Shown: positions 12,158 to 23,649 of the stretch, piece by piece
How the letters are laid out: every line of letters starts with the position of its first letter
How positions within the stretch are numbered: position 1 is the stretch's first letter
Source: Limnanthes douglasii subsp. nivea
Lineage: Eukaryota > Streptophyta > Magnoliopsida > Brassicales > Limnanthaceae
Reading direction: 5' to 3'
DNA length: 64,000 bases
Assembly (NCBI GenBank): GCA_036936605.1
Contig: JAUPFV010000001.1
Span: forward strand, 171,324,386 to 171,388,385
The notes under the pieces: generated by a model
Told to the model about the DNA's origin: nothing
Databases searched by the model: none
The model's input: the letters and a program-made list of their open reading frames with translations, nothing else
Position numbers and translations under genes: made by a program

Positions 12158-14143
12158 TTATTTTGAGGATCCAAAAGATCCTTTAGGGTTTCTAGTTTTA
12201 ATAACAAGCTTATTCCTAGAAGATCTTCTAAGCAAACTATTCAATGAAGGCTTATTCTTCTTCTGTTTAGGTGAGACAGGCACACTTAAATTTCCATCAA
12301 AGTTATTTCCTTTATGTGAATTAGGGGAAAGGCTTAATCTGTTTCTAATAGATTCAGACTCAAACAATTCATCTACATCTTCATTCAATAAAGCATTAAA
12401 AGGGTTATTTATATTCATAGACTCAACTACATTTTCTATATCTTTTTCTGAAACAACACCAGGTTCAAGTTGTTTAAATGCTATTAAGTTGTTATCAACA
12501 AATACAACATCATGAGAATTCAAATCACCCAATGTCATGTTATTATCAACAGCAGAAACTATATGCTCACATGCTAAAGAAATGTTACCATCACCATAAA
12601 TAATTGCATCATCTATATCTTTTTCTGAAATACTATCAGATTCAAAAAAATTAGATGCTATTAAATTGTTATTACTAAGTTCAACATCATGTGAATTACA
12701 ATCATCCAATGCCAAGTTAATATCATCTTCAGAGACTACATGCTTACATGATAATGAAATGTTATCATTCTTAACAGCACAACTTTTATTATTATCATCA
12801 TGCAAAACAATATCCTTACTACATGCTTTGCCTAACGGCAATGTTTGATTATCCATGTCAGACATATTAACATTATTATTATCAAGATCTCTATCAGATG
12901 CTATATTATGCAATGTTTGATTATCCATGTCAGACATATTAACATTATTATTATCAAGATCTCTACCAAATGCTATATTATGCAATGTTTGATTATCCAT
13001 GTCACACATGTTATCTGATGCAACAATCAGTATATTAGAAGACTTATCAGACCCTACACCAACATTAGAATCTACCTTCACACATGCAATTTGCCTAACA
13101 ATGTCACTAGATTTCTCAACATGTTGATAAGTTTCTGTATTTATGATGTTATTAAAAGCTTTATCAGAAACATTATTAGTATCAAGATCTCTATCAACTA
13201 TCTGTGTATTTATATTGCTTATGACACTTGATTTAACATACATATTTCCAGGAATCTCATTCATATCAGATTGCACAGTATTGATTAACTCTTTATTAGT
13301 TATAGGTTTAGGCATCCAAACATTATTATTCTTTTTATCCTTAGTTTTAATTTCAATCTTTTTTAAGTTCTGTGTTTTCTTGAATTCTAAGTCTTCTGAT
13401 TTGCAAGCAATATCCTTATGACCTAAATGTCTACATTTTCTACAATAAACAGGCTTATTTTTATAGATTACATCTTGTCAAAAACCATCCCTATCCCCAA
13501 AACTAACCCAAATTTTTTGAGGAAGGATACTTGATACATCCAAAACAGTCCATACTTCACAACTATTAAAGCTAGCCCTATTTTTACTAGGCAACCAAGA
13601 ATTTAAAGGTACACCAACAGCCCTAGCTAAATTTTCAATTGTATCTCTATTATACATATATTCAGGTAATTTAGGAAAAGAAAACCAAACAGGAGTCAGG
13701 GGAGACTCACGTTTGGGGTTAAAATCTGGGCTCCATTTTAAAATCCTAAACGTAAACTGACCTATAGACCTGGAATTATACTTCCAAAAACTTTTGACAT
13801 CTAACATATTTTCAAATTCCACAAAAACGTGCCTAAAGTCCCACTTATATATACTATAATTGCATATTAGTTTTAAAGATGCTAAATATACTCTAAACTC
13901 TACAGCAGAAGGACAGCCATACGAAAACTTAGCTATCAAGGTATATTTAGATAAAGAATTAAGAAAAAACTTATCTCTTTCGCAAAACTTGACATAGGTG
14001 TATCCATCTTCAGTACCAACTTCCACTTTGTCGTGCGTGAAGCCCTCAGCAGATCCAGCAAGAAGTGGTCGCGCCTCCTTTCCCACCTTAACAGCTTCTG
14101 CATACGTTCTTGTTGGTTGAACCAGCTGCTTGGAAGACTCCAT
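12158..14143 (-). pseudogene. LINE ORF1: DUF4283 / CCHC zinc-knuckle RNA-binding protein, one stop
   Basis: Gag-like nucleic-acid-binding protein of a plant L1 element, about 661 codons. Residues 1-222 carry a DUF4283-type domain (FRILKWSPDF, WFSFPKLPEYMYN). A TGA at 13478-13480 then interrupts the frame where Trp is usual (GF-stop-QDVIYKN). Directly after comes one CCHC knuckle, CRKCRHLGHKDIAC (C-x2-C-x4-H-x4-C). The C-terminal half is acidic and Asn/Asp-rich with internal repeats, then ends in a basic patch (LLRRSSRNKLVIKTRNPKG). The ATG at 13315 is internal, not a real start. Confidence 0.88.
12839..13010 (-). repeat. 72-bp coding tandem repeat in LINE ORF1
   Basis: The sequence CAATGTTTGATTATCC recurs at 12839, 12911 and 12983, exactly 72 bases apart, giving 24-residue protein repeats (DMDNQTLHNIA..RDLDNNNVN). 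A second, older duplication of about 55 residues lies at 12400-12760, seen as two copies of NISL-C-H-V/I-VS...NSHDV...SEKDI. The linker has clearly grown by tandem duplication. Confidence 0.85.
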
Positions 14144-14510
14144 TTCTCCTTTGTGAGGTTCTTTATTCAGAGACTCATTTCTTTCAAAAATTAGATTTTC
14201 AAAGAAACGAGCCTCTATGATAAGGTTTGATGGTAGATTCTGTGATGGTAGGTTTTCTGAGATGCGGTTTGGTGGTGGATTTGTTCGATTTCGTTCTTCT
14301 TAATGAAGAACAGAAATCGATTTCAGCATTCGTGTTTTGGGGCTAGATCTGAGAAAAACGAAGAGAGGTGTGTGGCTGTGAATACCACTAGGGTTATGCG
14401 AGCGATGAGAGGCTGAGAAGTGAGGCTTCTCTGTTAACAGGCTTGGCCCATGGCCATGTTTTCAAGAATCTATTTTAGGTTTCTTGGAGGCCTAAATCGA
14501 TCCATCTCCG

Positions 14511-14525
14511 AAGATATTCATAACT
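14511..14525. repeat. LINE target-site duplication, copy 2
   Basis: Perfect match to 7645-7659; marks the 5' end of the LINE at 14510. Confidence 0.95.
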
Positions 14526-14749
14526 ATCTCATTTTATGATTTAATTATTTATAATTATATTTTTTGTAATGTGAGGGTTATTTTTAACTTTTTTATTTTA
14601 TTTTTGATTTGTTTTAAAAAATATTATATCTTTTAAATTATAGTTCAAAAATATGAGAAAATATCTTTAGTTTTATTGGTAAATGGGTCTTTATTGGTAA
14701 GTCTCTCTTTATTTATATTTTTTTAAGAAAACTAGATCAATTAAATATA

Positions 14750-15960
14750 TTTTTAGAATTTATTTTAGTTGCTTCATTACGTGTAATTAGGTTGTGAAAT
14801 AAGTCTCATTGTGTGAAAAAACAAAATACAAATCGTTTTTGTGAAAATGAGTGTTAATTAGCTGGGAAACAATTAACTTTTTTATAGTTGCGAATTTATG
14901 TGTATTTTTAAAAAACTTATTATCCTATAATAAATAAAAGAATCGACTGTGTTCCGGATGCGTGTAATTTGGTTGCGAAAAAAACAACTTTGTTTTAGTT
15001 ACGTAATTAGCTGCAAATATGTTGCGAAAATAAGAAAATATTGGTTCCGCAAATAGAATTTTTTGTTGTAAAATAAATCTAATTGTGTGTTTTATGAAAA
15101 CAAATGTTAATTAGGTGTTCAACAACTAACTTTTTGTAGTTGCTAAAAATATTTAAATTTATGGTGAAAAAAACTTGTTTTTAACTATAAAAATGGATTG
15201 TGTTCCGAATGCGGAAATACATGTAATTTGATTGCGAAAAAAAACAATTTTTCTCTAGTTGCATAAATAAAACTTTTGATTGTGAAATAAATGTGATCGT
15301 GTGAAAACAAGTGTCAATTGGGTGTGAAACAACTAACTTTTTTACAGTCGCTAAAAATATATGCATTTTGTGTCGCAAAATTAGGTGTAATTTGGTTGTA
15401 AAAAAACAATTTTGTTCTAGTTGCGTAATTATGTGCAAATATGTTGCAAAAATAAAAATATTTGCGAAAATATGACTTTGGGTTGCGAAATAAGTCTAAT
15501 TATGTGGAAAAAGCAAAATACAACTTGTTTTTATGAATACAACTTTTAATTGGGTGGGAAACAACTAACTTTTTGTACTGTGTTAAAATATATGCATTCT
15601 TTTGTTGAAAAACTTGTTTATATATAAATAAATTGAGTGTGGTTCAGGGTGTGAAATTACGTGTAATTTGGTTGCGAAAAAACAAATTTATTCTAGTAGC
15701 GTAATTAGGTGCAAATGTGTTACAAAAATAATAAGAAAATGGTTGTGTAAATAGGACATTTGGTTGTGATATAAGTTGGATGGTGTGAAAATAAAAATAA
15801 AGTACAACGTTTTTTGTGAAAATAAGTGTTAATTGAGTGTGGAACAACTAACTTTTTTGTAGTTGTTAAAATATGCGCAGTTTTGTGTTTAAATTACTTG
15901 TTTTTTTATAAAAATAAAATAGATTGTACGAAAAAAAACAATTATGTAAGCAATTGAATT
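14750..15960 (+). repeat. Array of diverged 210-285 bp AT-rich repeats
   Basis: Five diverged units, anchored by AACTAACTTTTT(T)GTAGTTG-like segments starting near 14871, 15123, 15331, 15563 and 15846. Other shared parts are GTGTAATTTGGTTGCGAAAAA, TAGTTGCGTAATTAGGTGCAAATATGTTGC and GAAATAAGTCTAATTGTGTG. Open frames in this region are chance products of the repeat. A related array in the opposite orientation lies at 49740-50560. Confidence 0.8.
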
Positions 15961-16146
15961 GGACCTAAATATTTACACTTAACTCTAAACTAATAATTCA
16001 TGATGTAAATTAATTTATTAATTTAATGGTTTATAACATTTGATCACGAGGTAATATAACAGGTGGGCTTTACAACTTTGGGCTTCAAATTGTAAAACAT
16101 ATAAATAAGAGGCTTGGATTTTGGTATTTTTTTCAAACAAAACTTA

Positions 16147-16166
16147 AAACATTCCATAGCCGTTAC
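16147..16166. repeat. SINE target-site duplication, left copy
   Basis: AAAACATTCCATAGCCGTTAC-type sequence, matched with two differences just after the SINE A-tail (16390-16408, ..ATTCCAAAACCGTTAC). Confidence 0.75.
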
Positions 16167-16391
16167 GCCCCCAAGGGGGTAGCCGAGTTGGTTGAGTAAG
16201 GCATGCTTGTGACTAAAGGTCATGAGTTTGAGTCCCTTTACATACGTTTTCTCGGCTGAGTCTGTCACCTTGTGTGGTTTACCTTCTGGCATTGGTTTGC
16301 AGGCTATTGCGTCAGACTGAGAGTTTACCCTGTGTGTGCGCACTCATTGCCCTCTGAGTAGTGGTTGCGGATTCCCTCCGGAAAAAAAAAC
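16167..16391 (+). mobile_element. tRNA-derived SINE
   Basis: The 5' part looks like a degenerate tRNA with RNA polymerase III promoter boxes: A box TAGCCGAGTTGG (16180-16191) and B box GAGTTTGAGTCC (16224-16235), 44 bases apart. A tRNA-unrelated body follows, then an A-run at 16383-16391. Flanking duplications of about 18 bp support retroposition. A true tRNA gene is unlikely: the stem halves do not pair properly, and the A-tail and TSD fit a SINE. Confidence 0.85.
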
Positions 16392-16544
16392 ATTCCAAAA
16401 CCGTTACATCCCGTTATTCGAATTCGAAGATCAATATTGTTACACTCATTTCCCTCTGAGTAGTGGTTGCGGATTCCCTCCGTAAAAAACATTCCAAAGC
16501 CGTTACCTCCCGTTATTCGAATTCGAAGATAAATATTGTTATTT
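16341..16544. repeat. 102-bp tandem duplication spanning the SINE 3' end
   Basis: The block beginning CACTCATT(G/T)CCCTCTGAG at 16341 is repeated from 16443. Each copy holds the last 46 or so bases of the SINE, its A-run (9 versus 6 A), the target-site copy and a shared flank up to GAATTCGAAGAT(C/A)AATATTGTTA. The duplication must have followed SINE insertion. Confidence 0.85.
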
Positions 16545-16744
16545 CTCTAATTTTCTTTCTCTTTTCAGTCCTTCATCGAGTATTTTTGAAGATCAAAGGT
16601 TTACCATAGATTTAATAAGAAACAAGATAATGCATAGTAAAGGTAAACAAATAAGTTATATCGTTTCTTCTTGTCGTTTATTCAATAGGAAATCACAAAG
16701 GGGGAAATCACAAAGGGTTATTATATTTTCATCATTTTCAAGAG

Positions 16745-17710
16745 CGTTTCTTCACTTGACCAGTGAAATTTTTATTTTACCTTTCTTGTATACTTTTTTA
16801 TGGTATGTGTCATTGTTTGTTTAGACTTTATACTTGGCAGATGAATTTTTTATTTTACTGTCTTGTATAATTTCTTAATTTATGTGAAATTATACTTGTA
16901 TAATTTATACTTTGAAAAGTAAAAAATTTACTTTAACTTCCTTGTATAATATGTTATGATATGTGAAAATATTTGTTTAGAATTTATAATTGGCATGTGA
17001 AATTTTTATTTTATCTTTCTTTTATACTTTCTTATGGTAGCTGAAATTATTTGTTTAGAATTTGTACTTTAATTTTTTTTTTTACCTATATTGTATACTT
17101 TTTTATGGTAAGTGAAATTATGTGTTATAATTAATACTTGGTAGATGAATTTTTTATTTGACATTTCTTATATTCATGGGAGGTCAAACTATTTGTTTTT
17201 TATTTAAAGTGAAATTTTTATATGATGGCTCTTTCACTCTCTTATGTTAGGTTAAATTATATGTTTTGAATTTTCACTTGCCATATGATTTTTTTTAACT
17301 TGACTTTCCTTGTATTAATTTCTTATGGATGGTCAATTTTGTTTTGGATTTCAACTTGGCATGTTAAATTTTTATTTAACCTTCATTTTATTACTTTTTT
17401 TATTGGAGGTCAAATTATTTGTTCTGGATTTCAACTTGACAGGTGAAATTTGAATGTGAGCTTTCTTATATTACTTTCTTGTCATGTAAATTTATTTGTT
17501 CTCGATTTTAAATTGGTAGGTGAAATTTTTATTTGACATTCCTTGTAATACTTTCTTATTGGAGTTCCTATTTTTTTAGAGTTTAATTTGGCATGTTAAA
17601 TTTTTTATTGACCCTCCTCATATTACTTCATTGTGGGAGGTCAAATTATTTGATTTGGATTCTAACTTGACATGTGAAATTTTTATTTAATCTTTAGTGT
17701 ATTATCTTGT
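16745..17710 (+). repeat. About 76-bp degenerate tandem array, 12-13 copies
   Basis: The segment (G/A)TGAAATTTTTATTT recurs near 16763, 16841, 16917, 16997, 17071, 17143, 17206, 17284, 17360, 17440, 17519, 17593 and 17674, a mean spacing of 76 bases. Between them lie CTTTCTTGTATACTTTCTTATGG and TCAAATTATTTGTTTTGGATT-like parts. Units are strongly diverged with no coding potential. Confidence 0.75.
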
Positions 17711-20098
17711 AATAACAAAAAAAACATATAGTGATAAGTATCAATATCTTCAATACATTAATAATCTCGCAATTGGTCTTACAGCCCATAACTTTACAAG
17801 CTACGTATTATATGATATTGTCGATATATAAAAACTTCTAAGATCAATCAATGAAATTAAAAAATATATATGAAAATCATAATGCATCTATTTTTAAATC
17901 GTGTTAAGTTTTATTTCACCGATAAATTTAGGAATGCTATTAGTTAGATTTTTCAACTTTGATGATAATAACTCTTCATTTTTCGAGAATTCAGAATAAA
18001 TACTTGTAAATATTTTCATCAAAACTATAAGAAACATATAATAAATGTATATGACAAAAGTAATAACATAACAAAACATGAAAAGCCTCTTCATACCTCA
18101 TGTTCTCTATTTTACGAGCATGCATAAAGACAGATAGAAAACTCTATTTTATATCTAACCAAATAAATAAAACAAAAAAATAGTTATAATCATAGTGATA
18201 CTAACCATAAGAGATTTTGAAGATCTTGATAAATTATGATTAGTGGAAGAAAAATAAGAGAAAAAGTAGAAAGGTTAAAGCTCAGAGAAATAAAGTATTA
18301 GGTTGAAGAGAATATTATGAGTATAGAGTTCAGAATTTAGAGGGATATATAGGTGAAACAAAAAGATATGGTTAACAGTGTTACTAGAAATGAAGAATAA
18401 TATACGGGTTTGGTAGTTTTTATAAATAGGTTTAATTAAATTGACTATTTTTCGGCATTGAATCCAAACTAATCTGTTTATTGTTAATATTTTAAATTTG
18501 TTAATGGAAATTAGGTATTGAAAAAAGGAAATCGCGAATTAAAAAAAATAAAAAATAAAAAATGAAAGAATAAAAATATAGAAGAATAAGAACGAAGAAG
18601 AATAAGAAATCCAATATTATAGGTGTAAATGAGATTTCCTTTTAAAAACACCTTATTAGTCAAATACTTTTCCATCCACCTAAGTGGTAGTTTTTCATGT
18701 GTTTAGTATCTCAATGGTCATGGGACGTTTTGAAGTAAAAAAACTTTATAATAGAAATATTCATAGTCAAAGAACAAATCACAAATTTAAGTCTAGAATT
18801 TTATGTCCCAAACATGCAAAAAATGTTATTATTATATTTTAGTTGTTTAAATACGTTTTAGGTTGCATTTTAACTATTAATCGAAGTTTGATATATAGTT
18901 TTATAGTTTGAATTGTTATATTGTGTTGGATTTGATGTTTTCAAGATTAGGTTTCATCTCTATTTTTTACAGGTGTGGATCTTACCAACATGATATCTTC
19001 TCAAAACATCCAAATAGGACCTTCAAGATCGAAATCCATATTTGTTATACTGGTTTTGCGATATGCAATTTTTTTTCAATTGATAAAATAAGTGTTAGAA
19101 TCTTGTTAAATATATAGTTTATACTTTGATTGCGAATTGTTTGGATTCTTCTTCTTGAGACTTTTTTTTTACTTTACATGGAAAAGATTTTATAAAAAAT
19201 AAGTTTTGAATTTTGTTTTCGGTCTTTTGTAAAATAAACAAGTTAAATTTTGATTTGGTTTGGATTTAATTAAGCCTTATTATATGTTTGTGGAAAATAA
19301 GGAATTTAAAAATGAGTGGAAATAATTATTCTATTAAGATGACATGTCTAACATAAATGATGACCCATATAACCAAAACATAAATTAGTTATATTGTTTT
19401 GAACTAATAAACTCTTTAATTCATTATGAACAAACACAAAGCTCATTTTACTATAAAAAAAATGAAACTTATCATAAGTTCATATCATCCACTTATATGA
19501 AAAAGAAAAATTAACTATGGTATCTTTTTATGTATATCTTTTTTTATAAGTTGAATGATTTTTATTTTTTATATTCAAATTATATACAATAATTAGTTTC
19601 AAAATAAAGTTTTACTATTACATATTTGAAAGATGGTGAGTCATAGTTCATAGCTTGAGACTTGCACTTATATAAACAATGGATATTTGTGATAAAATGA
19701 TATCTCATTAAATAGTAAATACCGTTGTTACTATAGGTAAAGATTTGTATGGCGCCACAAGATATGTGATATAAAAGACTAACATGCTATCCTCTATTGA
19801 GAGAATATGGTTTACACCACAAACATCATACAAGTACAAGCCCTACGTGACAAATGGCATAACATTACGACTCTACAAGAAGAAAGTTATTCAGCAATAC
19901 CATATCAATAAAAATTCAGTAGCTAGGAGACATCGCATGATGTTTGAATATAGACCTCGATCGACAAGACCTTTGACTGAAGTAAGATATTTTGACTTGG
20001 TATTTTTGATGAACCTATAGAGTAATTCCCCGATCATTCACATATCAAGAAAAGCAAAACAGCTATTCGGTTATCACAAAATAAGAAATTTTAATGGA
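17711..20098. other. AT-rich stretch with no recognisable gene
   Basis: Short open frames at 17894-18094 (minus), 18908-19117 (plus) and 19784-20020 (plus) resemble nothing I know and lack a gene context. No transposon ends could be defined. Confidence 0.45.
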
Positions 20099-20408
20099 TG
20101 GTAGCTGATAAAGAAGTGGACATTTAAGGACTAAAATGTAAAAATAAAATGTTATGTAACAGATGGTAAAGTTAAAGGAGAAACTCAGAATTATGTATTT
20201 TAGTCAATGACTAAAAGTGCAATTAGCCCTTTTCATGTAACTGTTTTCAGTTGTAAGCTAAGTCTTTACGCCTCTATATAAAGGCCAAAGCTGAACTACT
20301 AAAGATGTTGGATTTTTGAGTTTAAACATTTGTGTAACTTGATTTTCTCTCTCTAAAAACTTTACTTCTCTTGTTTACTAAAGTGATTCCAAATAATCAG
20401 ACTCACCA
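20099..20408 (+). repeat. LTR of Tat element 1, direct copy
   Basis: About 310 bp from TGGTAGCTGATAAAG to ..GACTCACCA. Contains CTATATAAAGG (20274 region) as a likely TATA box. It matches the inverted LTR at 23664-23992 along its whole length. Confidence 0.8.
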
Positions 20409-20411
20409 GTT

Positions 20412-20421
20412 TGGCGACTCC
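20412..20421 (+). promoter_or_regulatory. Primer-binding site for tRNA-Arg
   Basis: TGGCGACTCC starts 3 bases after the LTR end. It is complementary to a plant tRNA-Arg 3' end (..GGAGTCG plus CCA), the primer commonly used by Ogre/Tat-type elements. Confidence 0.7.
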
Positions 20422-20498
20422 ACAGAGGATAATTAACAATTAGTGTCTGTTTTGTCAGCTCGAATTTTATCAATCTTGAAAAACAATCTTAAAACTTT

Positions 20499-22057
20499 AT
20501 GATGAATCCAGAAAACAATCATTTGGTTCAATTAGCCATCGAGACGTTAAAAGAATATTTGCAGAGGATAGATGATAGACCAAAAGGATCTACTCTGATC
20601 CACCAAACTCAATCTCATATAGAAGTAGGAATGAATCAGCTCTTGGATAAGATAAACGCTTTGAATGAGAAATATGATAAGAGAGAGAGAGAGCTAATCA
20701 GGAAATTCAGTTAGCAAGGCTAAAATCTGAGGTGATACAAATGAATGAACAAACTGAAACTGGAAACCAATATGATCAATCTTGCACTGATCAACAAATC
20801 AGGAATGAGCCGAAGAAGGCGCGCTTCGAAGCTCCAAAAGAGCGTCACTCTTCTCGAAAAGAAAATAAATATAAGCAAAAGTGTGTTACATCTAATGACG
20901 AGGAGGTTGAGAGCTGTGGCTCCGGTTTTAAAAGATACATGGGTTCTTTGAAATAAAAGAGGGATCGACCTCACAAATACAAGAAAAAGCACAAATCTAG
21001 GAGAGATTGTGTACCTCGATGTTTGAGAGAGTCTAATTGGTGTGAATCAAACAGGTCATCAGTATGATGAGGCTGATTGGAATATATATGCAGTAATGGG
21101 AACCCAAGATCAATATATTTAAGGTGTCGATTGGAAGAATTCTTCATTGACAAGTGAAATCAGATCTATTACGCTTCCAAAGCATTTTGATATAACCAAA
21201 ATTGAAAAGTTCACTGAGATGCAGGATCCGGATGATCACATCGAATAATTCAAAAATTATATGATGGATTTCAAGGACGATGACATGCTGGTATGTCGGG
21301 CTTTCTCACAGACTTGTAAAAGGACAGATTTGAAATGCTATAACCAAATTCCAGGGGAATCCATTTTAAATTTTAGAGACTTTTATACTGTTTTTAAGGC
21401 AATTTGTTGGTAGTAAAGAGATGAGATAAAACGAAGACACAATTATCCAATGCAAGCAGGCAGTTGGAGAAAAATTAAAGGATTACACGAAGAAATTTGT
21501 TTTGACAAATAAGAGTTTGGATAACCGTGAAGAGTCGGTGGCGATGTCAGCTTTTTACCAAGGGTTATTGCCAGGGGACCTGGCTAATGAGACAACGAAA
21601 ATGAGGGATTTAACTTTTGGAGCATTAATGGCTCAGATTGAATATCAAATCAAAGTTGAATAATAAACTAAGGTTCAATGAGGAATAGTTAACGTTCCAA
21701 ATAATACAGGGCAAGTGTCCCATAACCAAGGGAAATCTTCAAATGCTAATCAACAAGCGCGTCCGAGGAATAACAATTTACCACCTCGAACCAAGGGATA
21801 TTCGAATCAAGCTCCATCTTATCAATTTAATAGGACGATGCCGAATCAGTGGATAGGGCCTGAATATTATGTGGATTTGACTGAAAGCGTGGCAATAATT
21901 TTTGATAAAACTAAGAGCTACGTAAATTTCAGGAACCTCGTTCCAATTAACAGGCCAAAGGAGGAGCGGAACAACAAATTATGTAGGTACCACAATGACA
22001 TTGGTCATGGTATTAATGATTGCATTTCTTTGAAAAAAGGTAGTCCAAATTTTGATT
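20499..22057 (+). pseudogene. gag of Tat element 1, broken
   Basis: The ATG at 20499 opens a hydrophilic N-terminus (MMNPENNHLVQLAIETLKEYL). A frameshift occurs in a GA-dinucleotide run near 20686-20696, after which the frame continues as ..LARLKSEVIQMNEQTE. The capsid-like part (21180-21660) includes LPKHFDITKIEKFTEMQDPDDHIE-stop-FKNYMMDFKDDDM and SAFYQGLLPGDLANETT. The C-terminus at 21715-22057 ends with a Cys/His knuckle, CRYHNDIGHGINDC. Several stops and frameshifts make it inactive. Confidence 0.75.
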
Positions 22058-22239
22058 GAGAATGGAAATCTACTAACTTATGTGAAGTCACAAGGTAGTG
22101 CATCGAAATTCCAGCATCGAATTCACGGCCAGCCAACCCAAATCACAAGCTGAAAAGTTTATGACTCTAGATTCAAAGGTTGATAAGTTTGATGTTGCTT
22201 CGAAGTATTTGGATATGGATCCAGATAGATTAATTTTTA

Positions 22240-23645
22240 TGGCGGTGGAATAGCCAATAAAGAAAGGTCATGTTCAAAGTCTGCGTGAGTATTTTGAGTC
22301 ACTGACCATTTTTGGGGGTGATTCGATGAATGATAATACTGATAGTTCGAGGAAAAGAAATATTACAATTTGGAAACTCAGATATATGGGATAATTTCTA
22401 CTCATTTGTATGGAAAGAGAGACATTCCTTTTATTCTGTTCGATGAGGATGATTTGCGAGGAACTACAGGGTCGCATGAGGATGCAATGGTCATTGGGCA
22501 GAAGTTGTTGGCGTTGAAATTAGACTCGTGCTTATGAATACCGGGAGTTCCGCGAGTGTCCTTTTTAAAGAAACATAGGACATAATGCGCAATACTTTTT
22601 GAATCTCAGTCAGAGCGCACAATCATTAGTTTCACTAGAGTGACTTGACGATTAATAAGAGAATTCGAGGGAGAGGTAAGTTTAGGAAAGGGACCCTTAA
22701 AAAAGAAGGTCTAAGTACTTTTTATGATGGTGGACTGTCCCACAAGTTATAATTCTATTTTTGGAAGGTCTTGGTTGTCAAGGATGTGTGGCGTTGTGTC
22801 AACAGTTCATCAATATTTTAAATATCTAGTTTGAGATCGTGTGGGGGTCGTTCGAAGCGACCAAAAAATTGCAAGGTAATGCTTACCACTGCACTTCAGA
22901 TTCGAGGATCCAAAAATGGAGATATGATGAATGAATAGCAGTCAGGGGGGTTGACCTCATATTTAGATGAAAGGGTTGACGATCCGAGGGTAACCCCAGG
23001 GTCCTTAACAATAAGTGAAGAGATTGAGGAGTATACTTTTTCATAGGGAAAAACACTTTGAATAGGAGCCTTACTGACCCTAGTTCTACGTCAACGACTG
23101 TTGCAATTGTTTCTTATAATTTGGATGTTTTCGCTTGGAAAACAGAGGATGTGGTAGGTGTACCGATCGAAGTATTTGTCATAGTTTAGCTGTTAATCTG
23201 AGGGTAAAACCTGTAATATAAAAAATGAGAGCATTTTTGTCAGAAAAAGCAGACGTAATTGTTTCTAAAGTGGATCGTTTATCTAGGGTCGGACATATAA
23301 GGAAATTACAGTATTCTTTATGGATGGCGAATCCAGTAGTGGTCAAGAAGAAAAATGGAAAGTGGAGAATGTGTGTGTATTTTACAAACTTAAATCGAGC
23401 CTGTCCTAATGACCCATTTCATGTTCATCGAATAGACCAACTGATTGATTCCACTTCGGGAAACAAAATATTGGATTTCATTGATGCTTTTGCGGGATAT
23501 AATCAGATCCAGATGGATATGAAGGGTCAAGAATGTAATACCTTCATCACTGACAGAGTTTACATTGTTATAAGGTTATGCCTTTTGGATTGAAGAATGT
23601 TGCGGCCACTTACCAAAGGTTAATGAATAAAGCGTTTGTCACTCA
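22240..23645 (+). pseudogene. Protease and partial reverse transcriptase of Tat element 1
   Basis: Protease remnants include the DEDDLRG..GSHEDAMVIG segment, a degraded active site read as MNTGSSASVLF, and VDCPTSYNSIFGRSWLS-like sequence, spread over several frames. Reverse transcriptase starts near 23225 and is clearest at 23320-23590: NPVVVKKKNGKWRMCV, then DFIDAFAGYNQIQMD. It continues in another frame as GLKNVAATYQRLMNK and stops at about 23645, before the catalytic YIDD, where the inverted LTR begins. Confidence 0.75.
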
Positions 23646-23649
23646 AATT

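Larger units (their letters stand above)
7660..14510 (-). mobile_element. Full-length L1-clade LINE with RNase H
   Basis: Non-LTR retrotransposon of 6.85 kb on the minus strand, flanked by a perfect 15-bp duplication. From its 5' end it has a leader of about 370 bases (14510-14144), ORF1 (gag-like, DUF4283 plus CCHC knuckle), ORF2 (endonuclease, reverse transcriptase, zinc-binding domain, RNase H), a 3' untranslated region (8009-7671) and a short poly(A) tail seen as poly(T) at 7660-7670. RNase H at the ORF2 C-terminus is typical of plant L1 elements. Three coding lesions are visible: one stop in ORF1, a 39-bp stop-bearing insertion in ORF2, and one stop before RNase H. It is therefore probably young but immobile. 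It lies in the same orientation as the CPBP protease gene, just upstream of it. Confidence 0.95.

Noticed and set aside
13143..13421. Plus-strand open frames within the LINE (also 10255-10488, 10789-10974, 11215-11439)
   Set aside because: Antisense of ORF1 and ORF2 coding sequence; no independent support.
16167..16240. A tRNA gene (Leu/Ser-like start)
   Set aside because: A and B boxes are present but the cloverleaf arms do not pair, and an A-tail with flanking duplications follows, so it is a SINE head.
16044..16343. Open frame on the minus strand
   Set aside because: Lies across the SINE and its flank and matches no protein; a chance frame.
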